Assembly: GCF_001905145.1 (NCBI RefSeq)
Contig: NZ_LWLB01000032.1
Location: 98,622-162,621 of the forward strand
DNA: 64,000 nucleotides
Source of the DNA: Nocardiopsis sp. TSRI0078
GTDB taxonomy: Bacteria; Actinomycetota; Actinomycetes; Streptosporangiales; Streptosporangiaceae
Reading direction: 5' to 3'
Every line of letters begins with the position of its first letter. Within the stretch, counting starts at the first letter, position 1. Made by a program: the position numbers and the translations under genes. Below the pieces are notes generated by a model, which saw nothing but the letters and a program-made list of their open reading frames with translations, was not told the origin of the DNA and searched no databases. Positions 19,450-28,181 of this stretch are shown here, in pieces.

Positions 19450-21621
19450 ATGGCCACACCCACCCCTGACCACACCGTCCCCACCGACGCCTCCGGCGGC
19501 GGGCTGCGCGAGCGCGCCGAGGCGCACCTGCGGGCCCTGGCCGGGGACTCCGCCCGGCTGCGCGAGGACCAGTGGACCGCCATCCACGCCCTGGCCGCCG
19601 AGCGCCGCAGGGCCCTCGTCGTCCAGCGCACCGGCTGGGGCAAGTCGGCGGTGTACTTCGTGGCCACCGCGCTCAGGCGCGCCGAGGGGGCGGGCCCCAC
19701 CGTCATCGTCTCCCCGCTGCTGGCGCTGATGCGCAACCAGATCGCCGCCGCCGAGCGCGCGGGCATCCACGCGCGCACCATCAACAGCTCCAACACCACC
19801 GACTGGGAGGCGGCCTACGCCGACGTGGCGGCGGGCAGGGTCGACGTGCTGCTGGTCAGCCCCGAGCGCCTCAACAACCCCGAGTTCCGCGACCGGGTCC
19901 TGCCCGAGCTGGCCGCCGGGGCGGGCCTGGTCGTCATCGACGAGGCCCACTGCGTCTCCGACTGGGGCCACGACTTCCGCCCCGACTACCGGCGGATCCG
20001 CTCCCTGCTGCACGACCTGCCCGGCGGCGTCCCGGTGCTGGCCACCACCGCCACCGCCAACGAGCGCGTCACCCGCGACGTCGCCGAGCAGCTCCAGGCG
20101 GGCGGCGAGCGCGAGGACACCCTGGTCCTGCGCGGCCCCCTGGAGCGCGAGAGCCTGCGCCTGGCCGTCGCACGGCTGCCCGACCCCACGGCCCGGCTCA
20201 GCTGGCTGGCCGAGCACCTGCCCAAGATCCAGGGCTCGGGCATCGTCTACACGCTCACCGTCAGCGCCGCCCAGGAGACCGCCCGCTTCCTGACCGAGCA
20301 GGGCATGGACGTGCGCGCCTACACCGGCCAGACCGACCCCGACGAGCGCCGCGAGGCCGAGGACGACCTGCTCGCCAACCGGGTCAAGGCCCTGGTCGCC
20401 ACCAGCGCGCTGGGCATGGGCTTCGACAAGCCGGACCTGGGCTTCGTCGTCCACCTGGGCGCCCCCCAGTCCCCGATCTCCTACTACCAGCAGGTCGGCC
20501 GCGCCGGCCGCGGCGTGGAGCGGGCCGAGGCGGTGCTGCTGCCCGGCCGCGAGGACACCCAGATCTGGGAGTACTTCGCCGGGCTGTCCTTCCCGCCCGA
20601 GCAGACCGTGCGCCAGACCCTGGAGGTGCTCGCCGGGGCCGACCGGCCGCTGTCGCCCGCCCACCTGGAGACCCGGGTGGACCTGCGCCGCACCCGCCTG
20701 GAGCAGATGCTCAAGGTACTGGACGTGGACGGGGCCGTCCGCCGGGTCCGGGGCGGCTGGGAGGCCACGGGGCAGCCGTGGACCTACGACGCCGACCGCT
20801 ACGAGGCGGTCAGCCGTGCGCGCGAGCGCGAGCAGCGCGCCATGCTCGACTACATCGACCTCGACACCTGCCGGATGGAGTTCCTGCGCCGCCAGCTGGA
20901 CGACCCGGAGGCCGCACCCTGCGGGCGCTGCGACGTGTGCACGGGGGAGTACTGGCCCACCGACGTCGACTCCACCCGGCGCGAGGCCGCGGCCGAGCAC
21001 CTGGACCGGCCCGGCACCCCGATCGCGCCGCGCCGACAGTGGCCGACCGGGATGGGCACCCTGGGCGTGGACCTGTCCGGAAAGATCAAGGAGGAGCTGC
21101 GTGCCGGGGAGGGGCGCGCCCTGGGCCGCCTCACCGACATCGGCTGGGGCAACGAGCTGCGCCGCGTCCTGGCGGCCGACGCCCCCGACGCGCCGGTGGA
21201 CGAGCGCGTGGTCCAGGGAGTCGTGCGGGTCCTGGCCTCCTGGGGGTGGGAGCGCCGCCCCGTCGGGGTGGCGGTGATGCCCTCGCTCACCCGCCCCGGG
21301 ATGATCACCGACCTGGCCTCACGGCTGGCCCGGCTCGGGCGGCTCGTCCCCGTGGGGGCGCTGGAGTACCGCACCGAGGGCGGCCCGGGGCCCCGGAGGC
21401 ACAACAGCGCGATGCGCCTGGAACAGGTGTACTCGGCCCTGGTCGCGGGGGACGGGCTGACGGAGCGGATGGCCCGGCTCCAGGAGCAGACGCCGGGGCC
21501 GGTGCTGCTGGTCGACGACTTCGTCGACACCGGATGGAGCCTCACCGTGGGCGCCGCCCTGCTCCGCCGTGCCGGGGCGCCCGAGGTCCTGCCGCTCACC
21601 CTGGCCACCACAGGGAGCTGA
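19450..21621 (+). CDS. recQ: RecQ-family DNA helicase with C-terminal phosphoribosyltransferase-like domain
   Basis: A 723-residue protein. RecA-like domain 1 has the Walker A motif RTGWGKSAVYF, VSPLLALMRNQ and the DEAH box VVIDEAHCVSDWGHDFRPDY. Domain 2 has ATSALGMGFDKPDLGFVVH and YYQQVGRAGRG. The RQC-type zinc site (CRMEFLRRQL, CGRCDVC) follows near residue 475-500. Instead of an HRDC domain, the C-terminal 190 residues end in PVLLVDDFVDTGWSLTVGA, the PRPP-binding signature of type I phosphoribosyltransferases. This suggests a repair helicase coupled to nucleotide or base chemistry; the second domain's activity is unknown. ATG at 19450 has AAAGGAC just upstream. Confidence 0.92.
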   Translation: MATPTPDHTVPTDASGGGLRERAEAHLRALAGDSARLREDQWTAIHALAAERRRALVVQRTGWGKSAVYFVATALRRAEGAGPTVIVSPLLALMRNQIAAAERAGIHARTINSSNTTDWEAAYADVAAGRVDVLLVSPERLNNPEFRDRVLPELAAGAGLVVIDEAHCVSDWGHDFRPDYRRIRSLLHDLPGGVPVLATTATANERVTRDVAEQLQAGGEREDTLVLRGPLERESLRLAVARLPDPTARLSWLAEHLPKIQGSGIVYTLTVSAAQETARFLTEQGMDVRAYTGQTDPDERREAEDDLLANRVKALVATSALGMGFDKPDLGFVVHLGAPQSPISYYQQVGRAGRGVERAEAVLLPGREDTQIWEYFAGLSFPPEQTVRQTLEVLAGADRPLSPAHLETRVDLRRTRLEQMLKVLDVDGAVRRVRGGWEATGQPWTYDADRYEAVSRAREREQRAMLDYIDLDTCRMEFLRRQLDDPEAAPCGRCDVCTGEYWPTDVDSTRREAAAEHLDRPGTPIAPRRQWPTGMGTLGVDLSGKIKEELRAGEGRALGRLTDIGWGNELRRVLAADAPDAPVDERVVQGVVRVLASWGWERRPVGVAVMPSLTRPGMITDLASRLARLGRLVPVGALEYRTEGGPGPRRHNSAMRLEQVYSALVAGDGLTERMARLQEQTPGPVLLVDDFVDTGWSLTVGAALLRRAGAPEVLPLTLATTGS

Positions 21622-21662
21622 CCCGGCGGGGTTCCGGCGGCCGCCGCGCGGGGCCGACGGGC

Positions 21663-22607
21663 CTAGCGGATGCGCTGGCCGCGCGGGGCGCCGCGGCGGA
21701 CCGGCTGTTCCTCGCCCAGGTCCGGGCGGGCGCCCGGCTGGTGCAGGGCGCGTGCGGCCAGGTGGTGCGCCCGGCCCAGCGCCTCCTTGGGGTGGCGTCC
21801 GGCCAGCCACTCGGGCAGGAAGCCGGCGATGAACGCGTCGCCGGCGCCCACCGATCCGGGGGAGGGGTCCACCGGCTCGGCGGGCGCCGTCACGCAGTCC
21901 TCACGGGTCTTGGACGCCCACAGGCCGCCCTTGTCGCCCAGCTTGAGCACCACGTTCGGGAACCAGGCGGTCAGCACCTTCGCGGCGGCCTCGGGCTCGT
22001 CCCGCCCGGTGAGCACCCGGGCCTGGTCGACGTTGGCGAACAGCAGGCGCGCGCCCTGCGTCCAGTCCAGGAAGTTCTCCGCGCCCGCGCGCTCCAGCGG
22101 CGCGTGCGAGCCGGCGTCCACCGAGATCGACATCCCGCTCTCGCGGGCCATGCGCAGCGCCACCCGGGCGGCGCGTCGGGAGTCGGGGTTGATCAGCGTG
22201 TACCCCGACACGTGCAGGTGCCCGTCCGGGGCGAACACGTCGCGGGGCAGGTCCTCGGGCTGCAGGCGCGCGTTGGCGCCCGGGTCGCTCAGCATCGTCC
22301 GGTCGCCCCGGTGCGTGATCATCACCACGCAGGTGCCGGTGGGGCGCTCGGGGTCCATCACCATGCGCGAGTCCAGGCCGTAGCCCATGAGCTCCATCTC
22401 GCGGGTGCGTCCGGTGATGTCGGAGCCCCGGCGACCGACGAAGGTGGTCTCGGTGCCCTCCACGGCCAGCCACGAGGCGATGTTCGCCCCGGAACCGCCG
22501 CCGTACATGACCACGGACGCCGGAGTGTCGCTGCCGCGGGCCAACGGGTGGAACGCGCGCGCGACGGCGTCGGTCATCAGGTCACCGATCACGACCACTC
22601 GTGTCAT
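21663..22607 (-). CDS. PfkB-family carbohydrate kinase
   Basis: A 314-residue cytoplasmic sugar or nucleoside kinase of the ribokinase superfamily. The N-terminal MTRVVVIGDLMTD and GGGSGANIASWLA are the family's substrate-binding start (PfkB signature 1 region). Near residue 255, GSVGAGDAFIAGFLPEW is the second PfkB signature with the catalytic aspartate and anion-hole glycines. The substrate cannot be assigned. ATG at 22607 is chosen because the beta-strand begins two residues later; a GTG at 22619 is in frame. It converges with recQ (41-base gap) and is divergent from the acyl-CoA synthetase fusion. Confidence 0.9.
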   Translation of the reverse strand: MTRVVVIGDLMTDAVARAFHPLARGSDTPASVVMYGGGSGANIASWLAVEGTETTFVGRRGSDITGRTREMELMGYGLDSRMVMDPERPTGTCVVMITHRGDRTMLSDPGANARLQPEDLPRDVFAPDGHLHVSGYTLINPDSRRAARVALRMARESGMSISVDAGSHAPLERAGAENFLDWTQGARLLFANVDQARVLTGRDEPEAAAKVLTAWFPNVVLKLGDKGGLWASKTREDCVTAPAEPVDPSPGSVGAGDAFIAGFLPEWLAGRHPKEALGRAHHLAARALHQPGARPDLGEEQPVRRGAPRGQRIR

Positions 22608-22861
22608 TTCGCCAGCCACCGCCGAGGATTATGAGATTCCGTGCTCGCACGACGTTAACAGGTGAACTGTCAGCGGCGTGTAACGAAGTGACAGCGCCCC
22701 GGCCACACCGGGTCCGATTCCTTCCCGGGGCCCGCAACCCCGGCAGGACGGGAAACCGGGACCCGCGGGACCGGTTCCGCGGGACGCGCCAGGAGGGTCC
22801 TCCGAGCGGGGGTTTTCGCGGCACCCGCATGGACTTTCCCCGGATTCGGCCGTTTGTCGTC

Positions 22862-22877
22862 TAGTCTCGCAGTCGTG
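22862..22877 (+). promoter_or_regulatory. -10 box of a leaderless promoter
   Basis: TAGTCT (22862-22867) fits TAnnnT and is followed by exactly 7 bases before GTG at 22875. There is no ribosome site, so transcription probably starts at the start codon. Confidence 0.6.
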
Positions 22878-25595
22878 CAGTCCTACCCGAACCACTGGGA
22901 AGCCGACGTCGTCCTCACCGACGGAGGCACCGCGCACTTGCGCCCCATCACCCCCGAAGACGCCGACCTGCTCCGAGAGTTCCACGCCAGGCTCTCCCCG
23001 GAGACCATCTACTACCGGTTCTTCGCGCCCTATCCCAAGCTCTCCGACCGCGACGTCAGGCGCTTCACCAACGTCGACTACGAGGACCGCGTGGCACTGG
23101 TCGCCACCATCTCCGACTCCCTCGTCGCCGTGGTGCGCTACGACAAGGTGGCCCCCGAGGAGGCCGAGGTCGCCTTCGTGGTGGAGGACGCCCACCAGGG
23201 CCGCGGCCTGGCGTCGGTGCTGCTGGAGCACATCGGCGCGGCCGCGCGCGAACGCGGCATGCGGCGTTTCATCGCCGACGTGCTGCCCGAGAACCGGCGG
23301 ATGATCAACGTCTTCCGCGAGGCGGGGTACACCGCCCAGCAGACCTTCGACGAGGGCGTCATCCGGCTCACCCTGGACCTCCAGCCCACCGACGACTCCA
23401 CCGAGGTCATGCGGGCCCGCGAACAGCGCGCCGAGTCGCGCTCCATCGCCCGCCTGCTCTTCCCGAACTCGGTCGCGGTCATCGGCGCCAGCCGCACCGC
23501 GCACACCATCGGCCAGACGGCCCTGCGCAACCTGCTCGGCGGCGAGTTCCAGGGCCCCGTCTACCCCGTCCACCCCGAGGCCAAGGCGGTCGTGGGCGTG
23601 CGCGCCTACCCCTCGGTCCTGGACATCCCCGACCAGGTCGACCTCGCCGTCGTGGCGGTGCGCGCCGACATGGTGGTCGACGTGGTCGAGCAGTGCGCCG
23701 AGAAGGGCGTGCACGGACTCATCGTGGTCAGCTCCGGGTTCGGCGAGACCGGGCCCGAGGGCCGCGCCCGCCAGGACGAACTGGTGCGCACCGCGCGCGC
23801 GGCCGGGATGCGCGTGGTCGGTCCCAACTGCCTGGGCATCGCCAACACCGACCCCTCGGTCTCGCTCAACGCCACCCTGTCCCCGGACCTGCCGCCCAGC
23901 GGCACCATCGGGTTCTTCTCCCAGTCCGGCGCCCTGGGCCGCGCCATCCTCCAGCGCGTCGCCGAGCGCGGGATGGGCCTGTCCACCTTCGTCTCGGCGG
24001 GCAACCGCGCCGACGTGTCCGGCAACGACCTCATGCAGTACTGGCAGGAGGACCCGGCCACCGAGGTGGTGCTGCAGTACCTGGAGTCGCTGGGCAACCC
24101 GCGCAAGTTCACCCGCCTGGCCCGCCGCCTGGCCAAGCAGAAGCCGGTCGTGGCGGTGCGCAGCGGCGGCTCGGCGCGGACCACGCCCACCGGCCACGCC
24201 GCGGGCGGGCTCTCCCTGCCCGACTACGCGGTCACCTCGCTGTTCCAGCAGGCCGGGGTGGTACGGGTGGACGACATCACGCAGATGTTCGACGCCGCCC
24301 AGGTGTTCGCCTACCAGCCGCTGCCCGAGGGGCCCCGCGTGGGCGTCATCGGCAACTCCGACTCCCTGGAGCTGCTGGTCAAGGACGCGGCCGTGCGCCA
24401 GGGGCTCAAACCGCACGACCCGGTCAACCTGGGCCCCCAGGCCACCGCCGAGGACTTCGACCGCGCACTGGAGACGGTGCTGGCCGCCGAGGACGTGCAC
24501 TCGGTCGTGGTGGTGTTCGTCCCCGCGCTGCACCCCATCTCCGACGACGTGGCCCGTGTGCTGCGGGCCCGCTCCCTGAACTCGGACAAGCCCATCGTCA
24601 CCACCTACCTGGCCCGCCAGGGGGTCCCCGACGAGCTGCGCCAGGTCGGTGGGCGGGGCGAGACCCTGCGCGGGTCGGTGCCCTCCTACCCCTCCCCCGA
24701 GGACGCGGTGCGCGCCCTGGCCTACGCCACCCGCTACGCCCAGTGGCGCAACCGCAAACCCGGGCGCCACCCCGAGCTGCCCGACATCGACCGGGCCCGC
24801 GCCCGCGCCACCATCGCCCGAGCGCTCAAGAACGCCATGCCCCGGTCGGAGGACATCGCCTGGTTCGGCGGGGAGCGCCGCTACGACGAGGAGACGTCGA
24901 TCTCCGGCGAGGACGCCCGCGACCTGCTGTCCTGCTACGGCATCACCGCCTACCCCGACATCCCGGTCTCCTCGGAGGAGGAGGCCGTGGTGGCCGCCGG
25001 GGAGCTGGGCTACCCGGCGGTGGTCAAGGCCGACTCCCCGGACCTGCGCCTGCGGGCGGGCGGTACGTTCGTACGCGCCGACCTGCGCACCCCCGAGGAC
25101 GTGCGCAGCGCCTTCGCCTCCCTGCACGACCGCTTCGGGGAGGAGGCCTCGCTCGTCGTCCAGCGCATGGTCGCCCCGGGCGTGCCCACGGTCATCCGGG
25201 CGGGGGACAACCAGTCCTTCGGCTCGGTGGTCTCCTTCGGCCTGGCGGACGTGACCGCCGAGCTGCTCGACGACCGGGCCTTCCGGCTGGCGCCGCTCAC
25301 CGACATGGACGCCGCCGACATCATCCACTCCGTGCGCGCCGCCCCGCTGCTGTTCGGACTGCCGGCCGGCGCGACCTCGCTCGCCGAGCAGCCCAACGTG
25401 GAGGCGCTGGAGGAGCTCCTCATCCGGGTGTCGCGCCTGGTCGAGGCCTTCCCGGAGATCGGCTACGTCGACCTGGACCCGGTCCTGGTCAACGCCACCG
25501 GCGCCCACGTGCTGGGCGCGCGCATGTGGCTGAGGGAGGCTCCCGAGGTGCGGCCGGACGCCGGCCCCCGGCGACTGCGCGGGGTGACGTTCTGA
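22875..25595 (+). CDS. GNAT acetyltransferase fused to NDP-forming acyl-CoA synthetase-like domains (Pat-like)
   Basis: A 906-residue protein. Residues 15-170 form a GNAT domain with VAFVVEDAHQGRGLASVLLE (acetyl-CoA binding) and ENRRMINVFREAGY. Residues 210-660 match the CoA-binding and ligase-CoA parts of NDP-forming acyl-CoA synthetases (PNSVAVIGASRT, VGPNCLGIANT, GFFSQSGALGRAI). Residues 690-900 form an ATP-grasp-like domain (LGYPAVVKADSP, VVQRMVAPGVP). Fusions of this kind in actinobacteria act as protein lysine acetyltransferases that inactivate acetyl-CoA synthetase. Whether the synthetase half is active is unclear: the region of the active-site histidine reads TPTGHAAGG rather than the usual SHTGALAG. 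The GTG start appears leaderless. Confidence 0.9.
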   Translation: MQSYPNHWEADVVLTDGGTAHLRPITPEDADLLREFHARLSPETIYYRFFAPYPKLSDRDVRRFTNVDYEDRVALVATISDSLVAVVRYDKVAPEEAEVAFVVEDAHQGRGLASVLLEHIGAAARERGMRRFIADVLPENRRMINVFREAGYTAQQTFDEGVIRLTLDLQPTDDSTEVMRAREQRAESRSIARLLFPNSVAVIGASRTAHTIGQTALRNLLGGEFQGPVYPVHPEAKAVVGVRAYPSVLDIPDQVDLAVVAVRADMVVDVVEQCAEKGVHGLIVVSSGFGETGPEGRARQDELVRTARAAGMRVVGPNCLGIANTDPSVSLNATLSPDLPPSGTIGFFSQSGALGRAILQRVAERGMGLSTFVSAGNRADVSGNDLMQYWQEDPATEVVLQYLESLGNPRKFTRLARRLAKQKPVVAVRSGGSARTTPTGHAAGGLSLPDYAVTSLFQQAGVVRVDDITQMFDAAQVFAYQPLPEGPRVGVIGNSDSLELLVKDAAVRQGLKPHDPVNLGPQATAEDFDRALETVLAAEDVHSVVVVFVPALHPISDDVARVLRARSLNSDKPIVTTYLARQGVPDELRQVGGRGETLRGSVPSYPSPEDAVRALAYATRYAQWRNRKPGRHPELPDIDRARARATIARALKNAMPRSEDIAWFGGERRYDEETSISGEDARDLLSCYGITAYPDIPVSSEEEAVVAAGELGYPAVVKADSPDLRLRAGGTFVRADLRTPEDVRSAFASLHDRFGEEASLVVQRMVAPGVPTVIRAGDNQSFGSVVSFGLADVTAELLDDRAFRLAPLTDMDAADIIHSVRAAPLLFGLPAGATSLAEQPNVEALEELLIRVSRLVEAFPEIGYVDLDPVLVNATGAHVLGARMWLREAPEVRPDAGPRRLRGVTF

Positions 25596-25663
25596 TCATG
25601 GGATGGGCGTCCCGTTTCACGTCACGGTCGCGAAGTGTCACGGGAAGGAGGCAGGATAGGAGC

Positions 25664-26260
25664 ATGAGGAAAACACGTGCCGTGTCCACGGACTGGCGGA
25701 TGGAGATCGAGCGCAGCGGGTACTACCCCGCGCTGGTGATCGACGCCGTCGCCGATGTCCTGGGTGACGAGAGCGCCGAGGCGTTCATCGTGCACCACGA
25801 GGCGACCTTCGACCCGGCCATGGAGATGCGGCGGCACATCACCGTGATGCTGCTGACCGCGACCCGGCTCGTGGTGTGCCACACCGACGAGCACCCGCCC
25901 ACCGAGCCCGGTGGCACCTCGCATGCCTCCACCACGACCGACAGCATCCAGTTGGGCAACATCCAGTCGGTGGCCCTGACCCGGGTGGTGCCCAACCCCG
26001 CCCAGTACACGCCGGGCAGCCTGCCCAGCGAGCTGGTGCTGAGCGTCAACCTCTCCGTGAACTGGGGCGCGATCGCCCACATCGACCTCGAACCGGCCTC
26101 CTGCGCGGACGAGGCGTGCGAGCTCGACCACGGCTACACCGGGGCGATCACCGCCGAGCCGCTCACCCTGCGCGTGAGCGAGGCCGCGGACGGCGCCCCG
26201 GCCGTCTCGGCGATGATGCACTTCGCCGACGCCCTGTCCGCGGCGACCACCCGCCGCTGA
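25664..26260 (+). CDS. DUF5998 family protein
   Basis: A 198-residue conserved actinobacterial protein of unknown function. Recognisable blocks are IERSGYYPALVIDAV (near residue 15), EATFDPAMEMRRHITVMLLT, RLVVCHTDEH, IQSVALTRVVPNPAQYTPG and CELDHGYTGAITAEPLTLR. It has no signal peptide or membrane segment. ATG at 25664 follows GGATAGGAG; an internal GTG ten residues later is a possible alternative. It is 68 bases downstream of the GNAT/acyl-CoA synthetase gene, on the same strand, so the two may be co-transcribed. Confidence 0.88.
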   Translation: MRKTRAVSTDWRMEIERSGYYPALVIDAVADVLGDESAEAFIVHHEATFDPAMEMRRHITVMLLTATRLVVCHTDEHPPTEPGGTSHASTTTDSIQLGNIQSVALTRVVPNPAQYTPGSLPSELVLSVNLSVNWGAIAHIDLEPASCADEACELDHGYTGAITAEPLTLRVSEAADGAPAVSAMMHFADALSAATTRR

Positions 26261-26580
26261 GGGCGCCGGGGCCGGGAGGGGTCCTTCACCGGGACCGGCG
26301 GCCCGGGGCACGGGAGGCTCGGGGGACCAGGCGCCGCTTCCGCCGTGTCGCGTAACACGGGGGCCATCAACCGTCATCGGGAATTGACGAACGCGGTGTG
26401 AGGAAGCGTGGTGGCTCGACGACCCGGCCGTCTAGGGTTGAACCGGATTCGTGCACAACGCTACAAGTCAGACGTGTCCGGTCACGAGCCGGACGTGTAC
26501 ACGCGCCGCGAGGAACCGCCGCGCTCCCGCCCCTTCCCCGCAACACGCGAGGACGCACCCCGGAGAAAGGCCCGTCTGCG
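26261..26580. other. intergenic region upstream of the enoyl-CoA hydratase gene
   Basis: About 320 bases. A G/C-rich partial hairpin near 26278-26310 could terminate the preceding gene. TAGGGT near 26434 fits a -10 box for the next gene, with no clear -35. No coding frame is convincing. Confidence 0.35.
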
Positions 26581-27402
26581 ATGACGCAGCACCCCTCCCC
26601 GACACCCCCGGACGACACGCCCCTGGTACGCCTGACCGTCGACCGGGCCATCGCCACGATCACCCTCGACTCCCCCCGCAACCGCAACGCGCTGTCCGCG
26701 CGTTTGCGCTCGGAGCTGTCCAAGGCCCTCGCCGACGCGGTGGCCGACGACGGGGTGCGCGGTGTCGTGCTCACCGGCGCCGGCCCCGTGTTCTGTGCGG
26801 GAGCCGACCTCAAGGAGGTCGGCGCGGCGCTCCGGGGCACCCCGGTCGAACCCGCGCCCGAACTCCCCGAGATCTTCGAGCAGATCATGGGCGCCCCCAA
26901 ACCGGTGATCGCCGTCCTCAACGGTGCCGCCCGGGCCGGGGGCATAGGGCTGGTGGCCGCCGCCGACATCGCGCTGGCGCCCAAGAGCGCCACGTTCGCC
27001 TTCACCGAGGTGCGCATCGGTGTGGTCCCCGCCGTCATCTCCGTCCCGGTGTCCGCGCGTATGCACTCGCGCCAGCTCAGCCACTACTTCCTCACCGGAG
27101 AGCTGTTCGACGCCTCCGAGGCCGCCAGGGCGGGCCTCATCACCCAGGCCGTGCCCGACCGCGACATGGAGCACGCGGTGGACGCGGTCCTGCAGGGGCT
27201 GCGGGGATCGGCGCCGCGCGCGCTGTCGCGGACCAAGGAACTCCTGGGTGAACTGGGCTCGGGCGCGCTGGCCACCGCCGACCGTCGGGCCGAGGCCTTC
27301 GCCCGGATGGGTGAGCTGTCCGCCGAGTTCTTCGGGAGCGAGGACGCGGCCGAGGGCCGCGCCGCCTTCTTCGAGAAGCGCCCGCCGCGCTGGGCCCGCT
27401 AG
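26581..27402 (+). CDS. enoyl-CoA hydratase/isomerase family protein
   Basis: A 273-residue crotonase-fold protein. Visible: the substrate-binding start SPRNRNALSARLRSEL, the oxyanion-hole segment GPVFCAGADLKEV, the second oxyanion strand GAARAGGIGLVAAADIA, and the catalytic region FAFTEVRIGVVPAVISVP. The Glu in FTEVRIG matches one catalytic glutamate of hydratases. The exact acyl-CoA substrate is not predictable; fatty acid or branched-chain amino acid breakdown is likely. ATG at 26581 with GGAGAAAGG about 11 bases upstream. Confidence 0.92.
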   Translation: MTQHPSPTPPDDTPLVRLTVDRAIATITLDSPRNRNALSARLRSELSKALADAVADDGVRGVVLTGAGPVFCAGADLKEVGAALRGTPVEPAPELPEIFEQIMGAPKPVIAVLNGAARAGGIGLVAAADIALAPKSATFAFTEVRIGVVPAVISVPVSARMHSRQLSHYFLTGELFDASEAARAGLITQAVPDRDMEHAVDAVLQGLRGSAPRALSRTKELLGELGSGALATADRRAEAFARMGELSAEFFGSEDAAEGRAAFFEKRPPRWAR

Positions 27403-27522
27403 CCGGGGCCCGAACGCCGCTCCGAACGCAGGGGGCACCCGGGGGCCGGACCTTCTGTCACCGGGTGTCCGGCCCGCGCGACCCGGGTGCGTCCGCTCCC
27501 CGCGACAGGTCACAATGGTCGG

Positions 27523-28176
27523 GTGAGTTACTCCGGAGATACCAGGGTCGGCGGCCCCCCCGACCTGCGACGACTAACGCATCTGACGATCGCCAAACTG
27601 GCCGTCGGGCCGATGGACAACAACACCTACCTGCTGCGTTGCCGTGCCACCGACGAGGCCGTGCTCATCGACGCGGCGGCCGAGCCCGACCGCATCCTGG
27701 AACTGATCGGCGAGAAAGGTCTGGCGCGGGTGGTCACCACCCACCGCCACCAGGACCACTGGCAGGCCCTGGCCGAGGTCGTCGGCCAGACCGGCGCCCG
27801 CACGGTCGCCCATCCCGACGACAGCGGGGAGCTCCCTGTCTCCGTGGACGAGCCCGTCGTGCACGGGTCGCGCGTCCCCGTGGGGGAGGGCTTCCTGACC
27901 GTCATCCACCTGCGCGGGCACACCCCCGGGTCGATCGCCCTGCGCTACGACGACCCCGACGGCCGGACCCACCTGTTCACCGGTGACAGCCTCTTCCCGG
28001 GCGGTGTCGGCCGTACCTGGTCCGACGAGGACTTCCGCGTCCTGCTCGGGGACGTGGAGGAGCGCCTGTTCGGTTCGATGGCCGACGACACCTGGGTCTA
28101 CCCCGGGCACGGGCGCGACACCACCCTGGGAACCGAGCGCCCGCACCTGGACGAGTGGCGCGAGCGCGGCTGGTAG
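27523..28176 (+). CDS. metallo-beta-lactamase-fold hydrolase (glyoxalase II-like)
   Basis: A 217-residue binuclear metal hydrolase. It shows the zinc-binding motif TTHRHQDHWQ (HxHxDH), then HLRGHTPGSIAL with a further His, FTGDSLFPGGVGRT with the bridging Asp, and the terminal VYPGHGRDT. This organisation is typical of glyoxalase II-like and thioesterase-like members; the substrate is unknown. GTG at 27523 has no ribosome site; CACAAT (27511-27516) six bases before it could be the -10 box of a leaderless promoter. The stop lies only 5 bases from the converging CHAT gene stop. Confidence 0.9.
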   Translation: MSYSGDTRVGGPPDLRRLTHLTIAKLAVGPMDNNTYLLRCRATDEAVLIDAAAEPDRILELIGEKGLARVVTTHRHQDHWQALAEVVGQTGARTVAHPDDSGELPVSVDEPVVHGSRVPVGEGFLTVIHLRGHTPGSIALRYDDPDGRTHLFTGDSLFPGGVGRTWSDEDFRVLLGDVEERLFGSMADDTWVYPGHGRDTTLGTERPHLDEWRERGW

Positions 28177-28181
28177 CGGTC

